64,000 nt of DNA from Steinernema hermaphroditum (Eukaryota; Nematoda; Chromadorea; Rhabditida; Steinernematidae), in contig CM059625.1 in assembly GCA_030435675.1 (NCBI GenBank), positions 2,976,001 to 3,040,000 of the forward strand, in the 5' to 3' direction. A program made the translations under genes and the position numbers. Numbering within the stretch: position 1 is the first letter of the stretch; each line of letters opens with the position of its first letter. Below, one piece after another: positions 13,496 through 24,600 of this stretch. Under the pieces are notes generated by a model that had not been told where the DNA came from, ran no database searches, and was given only the letters and a program-made list of their open reading frames with translations.

Positions 13496-15853
13496 TTACT
13501 TGTTTGGCTGAACTTCCTCGTAGTCAGCGAAGAACTCGGGAGCGACTTCTTGAATCCAAGATTCCTCGATCGACGTGACGACCCTCAGGCTATGGCCGAT
13601 GGTCAGGTTCAGGTGGCTGTACATAATATACTTTGGTCGTTCCGCAAACCGAGGCACGAAAATCGCGTTGGAAACACGTAGGGTTTGCGGACAATAGGCA
13701 GAGGTGGCTTCCGTGTCCAGAAGATCGTATCCTTCGCCATTCCATACAGCCGTGTTGTGAAAGTATCCACTCAAGACCGCTTTGCGAATATTCACTGTAT
13801 CCGAGGAACTTCTCTGAAAGTGGACGATTTGACCATACACGCCGTTAAGCCTACCAGAGGTACTCCAACTTTCGATAGAATGTTAGCGAAGTTGCCTCGC
13901 ACTTCTCGGGCAAAGCAAAGAATATTTGAATCCATATGATTAGCTACGCACCTTAAACTGATGAGTGTTAGTGAATTCTGCTTGCCATACGTCAGTACCA
14001 TTCTTTGGCGCAACCATTTTGAATCCATTCGTTGTAGATGTTCAGCAGTGCCAGATGAGCTTCAATCTCCGGAGCAAATTTCTCGAACTGCGACCAGTGA
14101 TCCCAATCGTAATCCCTGAAGGCGAAAAGCAGAGATGCGATCGTCAAGATCTCCTCCGAACAGTTGTATCTAAAAACGTTGGAACCAGGATCGTACGCGT
14201 TCCTCACCTTTCAGATGCAAGCAGCATTTTGGACATCTGAGGGTCGCAAGGAAATTCCACCATTTTGCGACCTAGATCAGTGATTTTGCCACTCGCATCA
14301 AGCGCATTCAGATTCTGCAGTTTTGTGGTAGCTCTTTCAGAATACCATGAGCATAGTGCTTCGAACACTTTTATCTCAATGTATTCAATACCAGGTGGCA
14401 AAATCGATGTCGTTACCAGCATCTCCCAAGAGAGCTCACGGTACATGGACTAAAAATAGGTTTATCTTTCCCTTATCTTCATCACTTGCCTCCTCCGACT
14501 GATTATCGTTCATTTCAAAAGCGAAACTCATCTGGGTGTACAGTCTCAGGCATTTTCCCGGTCTTCCGCTGCCACAGCTGTGGAGCCTCTTGAAGGCTTC
14601 GTCCCGATAGATGGCCTTGTCTACTAAGTGCTCGCCGAATTTCGTCCTCTTGAAGGCGTTATCGATCACCACGCCGACGTTCGGCAAGTCGACAGAAATA
14701 CCAACGTTTGTGGCCATTATGACCTAGGGAAGTATGGGTGTTCAGCTAAAGGGTGACTGATACCTTTTTTGGTCCGATTGCGCAACTCTCCAGCAGCTCC
14801 TTCTGGTACGATATAGGCAGAAAATCGTGCAAATACAGAAGTTGGTGCTCGCTCGTGTGCATATTTTCATATTTCAATTCCTTCTTTAAGGTCTTCTGAA
14901 AAGAACACGTTGCCTACTTTTGTAGTTTTTTACCGTTTTTTCAAAAACCCGAATAGTGGCACAGAAATGAAGCATACAGAAGGAAAAGACCGTACGCGGT
15001 CGTAAAAGATCGAATGCGACCGTTCTCAGTCATGGAAATGATATTCAGGTATTCTGCACAGCTATCGTTCCAATCTACAGCAAACTTACCATGGACTCTC
15101 GAGTGAAGTCTATATTCTCCATAAACACCATGATGTTGTCGGCGTCATCGTCTTTGAGATACTGTATGGTATTTAGAACACCGATCAACACATAGTCTCG
15201 TCCTGGCTCTTTCAAGTACTCCGCATCCACATGCGCACGGTTCGACTTGAATGAAACAACAGGGGCATTGAGGAAGGCGGCACATTTAGAAGACGTCATT
15301 GGAGCGCACACGACGAGAACCTTCTTTGGCCTTGCTGGTAACATCTTGGTAGCGCTTAATAATAAGTTGATCGAAGCGTCAGACGCTTCGATGTCCGTTA
15401 TCAGTAGAATCCTAAAAAGCACGCTGCAATAAACAAGACATTTTATCTCATACTTGTCCGAAATGAAGTTTCTGTTCGTTGCCAGAAGAGAGAGTATCAC
15501 GCGCACGGAGTAACAGGTCAACTTGGTGTCCTCGCTTCGACAGTCTCCCGCCACGGTATTGTAACTCACCTGGAAAACTGGGATATCACAAATAATTTTT
15601 TACTTCCTACAGTAGCTCCAACGTGTGTTGACAGGTCTCGGGCGATCTTCAAAGCGGCCATGGAAGCAGCAACGTCGGACAAGAAGACGCAACACACTTC
15701 CCTGTTTGCGTTTGATACCTGCACCTCAGAAAGCAGATGTTCCGATACGGTAGTCATCGCCTCGGCACAGTTGGTCGCCTCCACCACGATGAATGGCTTC
15801 TCTTCGCCGAGAAGAAGTTCCTTCAAGTCCACGTCAGCAAACATGGAAGACAT
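13496..15853 (-). CDS. DEAH-helicase-like protein with lost ATPase motifs
   Basis: Nine exons join in frame to 626 residues: 15611-15853, 15454-15569, 15090-15411, 14764-14895, 14490-14723, 14208-14449, 13999-14169, 13855-13957, 13496-13813. The fold follows spliceosomal DEAH helicases of the PRP43/PRP22 type. It has two RecA domains, then the winged-helix/ratchet part (LNALDASGKITDLGRKMVEF, CSEEILTIASLL, LLNIYNEW) and the OB part (NIRKAVLSGYFHNTA, IMYSHL, SWIQEVAPEFF). The catalytic motifs are gone. Walker A GETGSGKTT is VEATNCAEAMTT (residues 24-35). DEAH is absent, the nearest string being TDIEAS (about 125-130). SAT is APM (about 156). QRxGRAGR is KRLHSCGSG. The start is the ATG five bases after a GATTTCAG acceptor. 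The family's N-terminal extension is missing. It should not hydrolyse NTP, but the long open, phase-consistent frame argues against a dead gene. Confidence 0.85.
14450..14489 (-). other. GC-AG intron in helicase-like gene
   Basis: Intron 5 of the helicase-like gene. No GT donor in any frame connects the two flanking coding segments in phase. The sequence GAG|GCAAGT followed 40 bp later by TTTTTAG does so exactly in phase 0, giving ...NQSEE|SMYREL.... GCAAGT is the standard form of the rare GC-AG class. Confidence 0.7.
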
Positions 15854-18800
15854 GATATCTGAAATCCACGTACAACACTGAGTACGGGAACGACGGAAAC
15901 TAAATTGATTCAAAACCTCAGCCAAAGTCGAAAATGAGAATTATGCGGCTGCAGCAGTTTTAGAACACGAACATTTCGTTGCAAGATCCAGGGCACTGGT
16001 TGCCAGACACTTATGGTTCTCCCGTTTTTACTGAAGTTCTATTACATTTCGGCGCAATATTTTGTGTATGTTCCCAAACAAATACCCGTAGATGCCAATT
16101 AAAATAAAGGTAAAAATAGCAAAGAAAGCGAAACCGTAAAAAGATGTTCATGTGCGAACTAATGCAATTCTTGCACATCAAAAACACGAGGAGTCGCTCT
16201 TTGCTGGTGACTAGAGGAGTATTTAGGCGAATACCTAGGCTAATATTGGTACTTTAATATTTGACAGAACGTAGAAAAAAAACACTGCTGTTACACAGAT
16301 ACGCCACGAAAAATGAGTAAGACACTGCAGCAACCTCCTTGTTGTGGAAACGTCATGTTTGAATTCACAGTAATACACACACAGCGCACAGACATAGGAA
16401 GATCTGATAATTGTAACTTAATAATTTTGATCGGCTGTGGTGACTTCTTTAAGTTTTATTACAACCGTAAATCGTCTTAAGCACCTAGGCGTTCAGCAAT
16501 ACTGTCCCTTGTAGTGTTCCAGCTTCGTCAAATTTCCTCTGGAAGATGCGATCACAGTAATATCACACACACCGCTCAGAAATAGGAAGATGTGATAATT
16601 CGAACTTGATAATTTCGACCAATTCGATTACTGTACCGACTTCTTCAAGTTCTATTACGACAAAAGATAGTTTTACGCACCTACGCGTTCAGCAGCATTG
16701 ACCGTTATACACTTGCACCTTAGTCAAATTTCGACTCGAAGAAACGGTCACGGTAATGCCACACACAGCGCTCCGAAATAGGAAGAAATGGTAATTTGAA
16801 CTGGATCATTTCAACCGATTCGATCATTGTGGCGACTTCTTCAAGTTCTATTACGACGGTAAATCGTCTGAAGCAGGTATGCGTTCAGCAACAGTGTTCC
16901 TTGTAGTGCATCCATAGATTTGTAAGCTTATGCGACCGACCCACGAATTCAACGCTAATCCTTTGTAAAAAAAATCGACACTAATAGTTGTACCGTTTAT
17001 CGAACCCCATAACGAAACTTACTCTCTTGGAAAAAAAAATATTCGTAGCAGTCGATTTGTTTGCAGTGCCCTGAATGCGACCTTCGACAGTTCTCGTGTT
17101 TTTATCGCCCTCTTGCTCTCCACCGAAATCGAACCGACTCGCCTGCATCCTTCGGTCGGTCGCGCGAGCGTGAACCCCCGTTTTTGGGGGGACCAGTTCA
17201 CGCACTGTCAAAGAGTTGGGCGATTTGTGGAGAGTGGAAGACAGCGAGGCATCGCCGGAGGACACCACGTCCCGGTGTTTCGCCCGCGGGCTTCAATGCC
17301 CATCGACAGACAACGTTGACGAACGCGTTCAACGTTCATCGACAATCGATCACAGATCAGCGGAAAAATGGTGCGCGCCATGAGTCACCCGCACCAGGCA
17401 ACCAACAGCAGCAGTTCAGCCAACCACTTCCATCACTTCTCCACCACACACACTCCGTTCGACCGTGCAACTAACTGCCCAGGCACAACTAGTTGCCCCT
17501 CTTTTTAGTGCCTCTCTTTTGTGTGCGCTCTATATTGACGTTCTTCCCCTGAAACGAAGATATTCTGTTTTTTTATCATGTATGCAAGCGATCCTTCTTC
17601 ATTTGAATGACATACCCTCGTGCTTATGTAGCCGGCGCGCCGATCCGTGGGTGTAACCCGTGCCCGCGCCATCACGAGTTAATTGGAACCGGTTGGCCAC
17701 CGAAACGTCTACCGTACCCGGACGAATTTGGAATATTTCTCCGTTTTATGTGTAACAAAACGTTGAGCGAGTTCATCGACCAACTTCCAGTTCCGTTGCT
17801 ATTTTCAGGTAATCGAACCATCTGCACCCGCCGACAAAAAGGGCTCATCTTTGAACGGTCAAATTCGCCAACATCGATGCCATCAAGCTTAACAAGAGAA
17901 GTCCTTGAGCGGGTGGCCCGCTTTAGGTAGGACGATGATGATATGTGTTTTGTTTGCGTCGCGCGGCACACAATCCTAATTTATGATGAGTGAAATTGGG
18001 CCGATTGCTCGCGTCCGCCTTGTTAGTTTTGTTCGTCGAAGCGAATAGGATTACTGAGATAGGAAAACAGAAAAACAATTGTCTTGTAGCCAGTCGTTTG
18101 GTCGGAGATCAAACTATGTTCTCGCCAATTGGCACCTCTCCATTCGGAACGTCCAAAAAGCGGAAGCGGCTAGCGTCCGAATCGAAATGTTTGACTTCAC
18201 TTCCGAAATCGTTTCTTGACGGCTGTCCGTCATTCATCAAGTTGCGCGCAGAGCAAAGACTTTGTCGCGCATTACCACGGGGTCTCTTCGAGAATTAGAA
18301 AACACCAGAGGGCAAACGCTAAAAATAGCGCAAGGTCTACTGCGTTTTTGACGTTGGCGATCGCCGCCAACTGGTATCCCGTCGGGCTCCCGTGATCAAT
18401 GCATCGGGTTCCAGGCTTCTGAACTTTGATGCTTTTTTCGTACTGCAGGTGATCGAACATTTTTGCACTGTAATAATACGACAAACGTGAGAGAGTTGTA
18501 TGATTGCAGAGGGAAGAGTGTAGCCTTCCGCAGATTCCAAACCATAACCAAGAAGTACAGTAAAAATTGACCAACTAAAAATCAGAATTCGTAGATAGGA
18601 GACTATGTGGTGAAGAATAGACAAGTTCAATCATGTAAGGAAAATCTGACAATGTGACGCCCGTTTGTTACCCTATTTTTCACCTACTAAACCCTCCTGT
18701 ACAACATGCATAAATTCGCTAGAAATTCATAGTATATCAGACCGTGAAGCCCTCAGTTCAGTACATCAAATTTTCTTATTTCGGAGACGTTTATCCGAGA

Positions 18801-21671
18801 TCTGCTCGATATGGCATTGTCTATTCGGCTTGTCTCAGAACATCAAAGAGCACGATGCAAACGTGCTCAAATCAATCCTTCCCTTTTATGTGGTCTTTCA
18901 TTATTCCCTTGGCGTCAAGTTCTCATATAAAGAACATGAGTTGTTCAATCTAAAGTCATCGAATATAGTTTCAACTCTATGATATAAGTTGATGAGATTT
19001 GACACAGAGCGGATCGGCTTGCCCATGAGGAACAAATTAGGCACCATTATTCTTCACTGTGTCCTGAGTCATTCCGGTTTTTATACATGCCTTTGTACTC
19101 TTATGTCGATGTTCAGTGGAAGTGTTCTTTGGATTGAATATTCAAAATTATATGGTTTGAGTTTGAATGAGTGCAGTGACCTTTTCGAACTTTTGACACT
19201 TCGCCCACGAGAAAAATGAATTGAGATATTTTTCTTCATCTTGGCAAAGAAGGCGCATGATACTGGTTGGTTATTAAAGCGGATAGACCTTCCGATAGAA
19301 AACGTGCCCTGAAATCAATTCTGAGTGGAGTTTTTTTTCTTCCTGACTGGAGTTTTAGCAAATGTCATGTTTACGTCTCATCATGCAGACACATTCGCAG
19401 AATTGAGCACTTATTTCGGTAGGCGGTGAGAGTTGGTTTCCGCGCCACTCCAGAGAGCCTGCATATTACACTAACAATGTAGTTCTATTTCAAATGTCCA
19501 CTTGTACAACATGCAGAAATTGATGGTATGTCAGATTGTAAGAGCACGCCGCATGCAAGTTTCCGATTCTGGAGACGAGCTTGCTTTCTAAAAACTGCAG
19601 ACTTTGTCCAAAGACAATGTCCGCAACGTAATTGTGACATATGGAAACATTTGTGCAAATTTGATTTGTTGGCGAAGGGGGTCGTTGCAATAGCGCCTGA
19701 TTTAGAGTCGGCCTGAAAACTATGACATTTATGCTCCCTCATGCTTTGCTAATTTCAAATTGAACATGATGTCTGATTTAAGTGAAAAATATAAGTGTCT
19801 TCCGAAAAATTAATAAAAATAACGCAGAGGCGGCGGTTAATTAGGAATAGGACATTTTGCGTTTGCGGTCGACTTCTGGCGAAAAAGGCGGCAAATCGTT
19901 TCGGATGAGTCGGGCATATATTCATGGGTTCTACACATCTAGAAGTAGGGAATTTGTGAGCTGCATCTGAAAGAAATCCCAGTTACAAGCTTGCATCGAC
20001 GCTCATTAAAATGTATAAGTGTCTTCAGGAAGAAATACTGTTTCCGACTAATGGAGTGATGTATTTACTATGACATCTTTATGATAAAGGTTATAGATTT
20101 CAAGATCTCATAGCCAAAACTTCGCAAAATGGGGAATGTTCGAAGGAATTCATTCACTGTGTGGGTACCACTAGCCCATAGCGATTTATATGCGGAACTT
20201 ATTTGATGGGGCATATTATTAATATCGCGCAAAAAGGGACCCCCTTTTCCTAGCTGGCCTGAAAATATTGACATGTTTACGTTGTATGTTCTGATGCGGG
20301 CTAGACGGTTTGTCTAGTATGATATTTTTCCGGAGGTGTTCCATATGCACGTCAACTATTAGCGTCACCCCGATTTTTTTGATGTCAAGTATTGAATTAC
20401 ATATAAGAGAAACGGAAACCCGATATGAAAATAGCGACAAAAAATAAATGATCAGCGATTAAACGCAAGAAAGCGTGATTTATTGCTTTACGTTTTGCTA
20501 TAATTCATCAAAAGAACGCTTCCTTTTCCGTGTTACATCCATATATTTTATGCTGCCATCGTTTTTTTCCTTAGCCTGGCTGTTGTTCTCGTCAACGCTT
20601 ATCTGAGTGGCCAATCTGAGTTTTACTTGTTATTACACTCGATGAAACACGTTTTCACATTAATCTTGCCCATCATGTTTTGAAATTAATGCGATGTAAT
20701 CTGTTATTTCCTTATGTGCTTAACTCATTACTAGACAAATGCGATGATCTCAATGTATCGCCCGCTCCCCATATTTTCGTGTTGAAAAACTCGCCTACAT
20801 GATAAATAGTCGATGTTCGTCATCGCCAGGCGACGATAAACGACGACGTTACACCGCTTGGGGGAGACGTTTATTTATCATTATTATTGTCACCGGAGAT
20901 AGGCGAGCAACGACAAAAATCGACTTGACACTCAGGCCGCCGAAATCCCGTTTCTTTGCGCGAAGCACCGAGGAGGACGATTACAGCACACAGGCCGGGC
21001 GCTTCGAATTCAGCACCGCCGGAAGTCGATCAGCCCATCACGCGCTGCGCACTCCCGTTCTCGATCAATCGATATGCATTAGGCCGATTAGGGTTCCACT
21101 AAATTAGCCTATAAACCTCTTTTTTGTGTTTTGCACTGAAGCCTGTCCAAAATACACTCAAGTTTAAGTAAAGCGACCGACCGCCTCGACCCGTTCTGAT
21201 ACTTTTAATCGTCACAGTGGCCCCCAAGGGTTTAGCGTCGTCGGTTTTCGGGTTCCTTCCGGGTGTGAAGCACTTATTTTTTAGATGCCGTAACTGAATT
21301 AGCTTATCTTCTCCATGCCGTCTGCCGCCCCTCCCCTTTCACGCCTTCACCCGTCGGCCGCCCGCCGTCCCTAAGACGCCGACCACGCCCTTCAGCCCCT
21401 CTCGCCCCTTGACAACTTTGCAATACCTAATATGGAATTCCCCTTTTCATTCAACTTCTTATAAATATCGAAATTACCTGCCGGTGCGGCGACTCCTCTC
21501 TCCAGGTCTGCTCCTCCTCCTCCTTGGTGCCCTACGCGCTCACTCTTACCCGTTTGCCTTCCCCGATCAAGCCTTTGAATTATCATTCCATCTAAAGGCG
21601 CCTCCTATTAGCTCTACTCGCCCGCTCAGATACACTTATTCCGCTCAACACTCGAATCCTATGCTGTTGCG
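15854..21671. other. Intergenic, repeat-bearing
   Basis: No supported gene. It holds the repeat array at 16350-16912, a GC-rich stretch at 17050-17480 with an isolated short open frame from 17368 (+), and pieces of another dispersed sequence at about 18700-18740 and 19500-19545 (shared TGTACAACATGCA and similar words). The last kilobase is probably the promoter region of the second chloride channel gene. Confidence 0.5.
16350..16912 (+). repeat. Tandem repeat, about 190 bp unit, three copies
   Basis: Three diverged head-to-tail units start near 16350, 16549 and 16746. Each has the same order of words: CACAGTAAT...CACACACAGCGCTC, AAATAGGAAGA, GATAATT, GACTTCTTCAAGTTCTATTACGAC, GCACCTAGGCGTTCAGCA and CTGTCCCTTGTAGT (with changes). 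A fourth relative lies at about 12990-13160 on the other side of the helicase-like gene. Confidence 0.8.
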
Positions 21672-24600
21672 ATGACTGCCGACGCTGAGAACGGAAAGCT
21701 ATCCCTAAACGGCAACGGGTACGTTCTATCACACTTCGTTATTGTTTGGCCTTACTGCGATTTGTCCCAGCGTCCCTCGATGACTCTAGTCTTCTGCGTT
21801 GAGCTGTTTACTTTAGCCCTCTGGGGGGCAATAGTCGCGCGGACAAGCGAGCATGAGGCCAAAAACATTGAGACCATGACATGGCGTTTATTACTGTCGG
21901 CGAATTAAAATTTTTGCCTTTTGGAATGCGATTCGCTGAGGCAGCCAGTTGCGGCGAGATGATCAGGCATCGGTCGGGTTTCGATGAGAGTGTAATGTGC
22001 AGGTTGAGTCGTTTGGGGCACAAAAATCTTTGACCTTTTAAAGGGGCGCTGCATGCGAGCGAACAAGACGAGCATCTGTCTCCACACAACGACATTTGAA
22101 TCGATCTGGCCATTTGGGAATTTTCGGATTTTCACTAACTGCCTAATAACTTTACTCCGATGTTCGCAATGTCTCCAATGGAGATTTTTTTATCGACTTT
22201 CACGCCTTACCGCATATCAGATTTTCCACACAACCGTCTCACTTATCCGTCCCTTTTGAGTTTGTATTTTCCACTCTGAAATCCCTTATTTGGGTCAGTA
22301 AGCCGATTTGAATTTTTTAACACCGGTAATCCTCTTGGCCGGCAATGATGATTACAAAAATTAAAAATAACAGATCATATGAAATTCGGGTGTTTGCCGA
22401 CGAATTTAGAGCCAGGTGAAACTACGAAAAACGAAAATAGATTCATTATTATGACTCGACCAAGGACATAAAGTGCACCGCCCTCTTTGACCTATCCGAT
22501 AACAGCGTCCAATGACATATTATACAAGAAAAACAACTGAAAAATATCGTGATCAGCTGATCAAATATTTGCCAATCTTTAGTTCCTATCACAAGCAAAA
22601 GCTATTAAAGGACTCCGAGAAAATAGCTTAAACCTTTTTTGTTCAGCATACGTGCACTCAGGAAAAATAATGTGCGACTAGTCCCCCATGGCATATCCGC
22701 TGAGACTTCCGGCTATTACTTTTTCCTTGCAGGTTCTGATCACCTCCGATGGGAGAGTTTTTTCTTCCTTATGCTATCGTAGCATTTACATGATAATTGA
22801 AAGGGAACACCATGTACATCAGAATCCAAGAATAATCTGGTGTGTTGTGTTACTGATTATTCTATCGGCACATGCATTCGATTTCGATGATCTTCCTTTT
22901 CTTGCGCTTGGTTTATGTCGATCCTACCGGAAGACTGACTCATGATTTGATTAGCTAGCCGCGATCAGAAAATCAGAAATCGAAACGTTTCTCAAGGTCC
23001 TACTGCAATTGGCAATAAACGTTATTTACGGCTCATGTAAAAGGCACCGCTTCGTTAACCTGTTTTTGCGCATCCTGCAACGGCAGCGCACATAAATCTC
23101 ATATGAGTGCAATCATGCACGTGATATATAAAAAATGCGCACCTTACAAATATGTGCAGGAAACAAAGTGTTTACAAAATCGAATTCTAAGTGGATCGAT
23201 CATATAGTTAATGATTCGCTTTTAGACGCATCAACGATGACAACTGCGAAGCGCTCCTCGAAAACCAGGACGATGAAGTCGGCTTTGAGTATAAGCGAAA
23301 AACTCGGCGCGAGTCGTTTGTCGGATTCTGTCGACGTACGATAGTGAACTTGCTCAAAATTAGCTCAACTCTATTTTCCAGGCCACTACCAGAACATTGT
23401 ACATTTCCTCGTCGAAGACTGGCTCATCTCCGGACTGCTTGGTGTCATCACGGCCATCCTCTCGATTGGTGTCGACGTCGCCATCGAGTACATGCAGCAC
23501 TGTATGTGTCGTTGTTTTATTTCGCCAAAATGATGGAAATGTTCGACAGGACAGACGTCTCTAAGGGATGGGACGTCAAATTTTTGCGGAAAGACCATGC
23601 AAAAGTGCGCATTAATCTTGGGTGTCAAGTTCGGAAACTATGCTAAGTGGTGTGCCATTTTGTGGTATAGTAAAAAGCGGTGAGGCATGCGTTTCTGCGG
23701 AAATGAATGATCGGTGCAAACGTTTTGAGCGGATGGCACGTAGGCAGTCAATGTAGAAAAAAAAACGGAATTGATGCGATTCTTGTTTTCGATTTTTAAA
23801 ACTTGTGATTCAAATTGAACGCATTCTACATCCCAAAAAGGATGGTCATGGCTCATGTACTTGAGAGTCTGTCCTTCAAGAATGCCCTCACCTAGCACTT
23901 CCCTCTTATTTCAAGATCTGTGCGATTTTTGACTTTCCACGGTTGTAACAATATTGATAGCGTCACCGGATAACCTGTTCAAAATGTGCCTGACGTCCTG
24001 CACAACGAGTTGGCGGGACTCCATTAATCTTTCCTCGAGTACTTCACACTTTGTTTTCGTAAAATATTACTAGATAATGTCTAGAGATAGACTTTCGTTA
24101 TGTAATGATAACGATCGAAGCAGCATGTGACGTCGGTGATTTCAGATCGGGTAATACTGTACGACAATGCTCAACACTACAGCCAGTCATACGCGTTCCT
24201 CGCATGGGTCTCCTACATTACGGTTTTCACCACACTCGCAGCCCTGTTTTGTCACTTTGTGTCAAAGCAGGCGATAGGTTGGATGCAGTTTATAGTGTGT
24301 ATAAAGATGAGTAGATTACAGGATCCGGTATTCCTGAAGTAAAAGTAATCATGCATGGATTTATGCTCAAGAATTACCTGACGCTCAGAACGCTGATTGC
24401 GAAGATTGTCGGATTAATGCTGACCCTAGGCAGCGGGCTTCCCGTTGGAAAGGAAGGTCCTTTCGTGCACATGGGTGCGATCGTCGCCTCTCTTTTGACC
24501 AAAGCCACAAAATCTTGGCAAAATCCGACGTTCTTCTCCAGTGAAGGCCGTCAAATGGAGATGCTCTCGTCTGGATGCGCTGTCGGCATCGCCTGTACGT

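Noticed and set aside
16350..16912. CRISPR-like array
   Set aside because: Units are about 190 bp, diverged throughout, with no constant repeat/unique spacer alternation, in a eukaryotic genome.
23135..23344. Start of chloride channel 2 at 23135 or 23237
   Set aside because: That frame does not splice in phase into the conserved transmembrane exons; the frame entering at 23226 does, and it pairs in phase with the exon at 21672.
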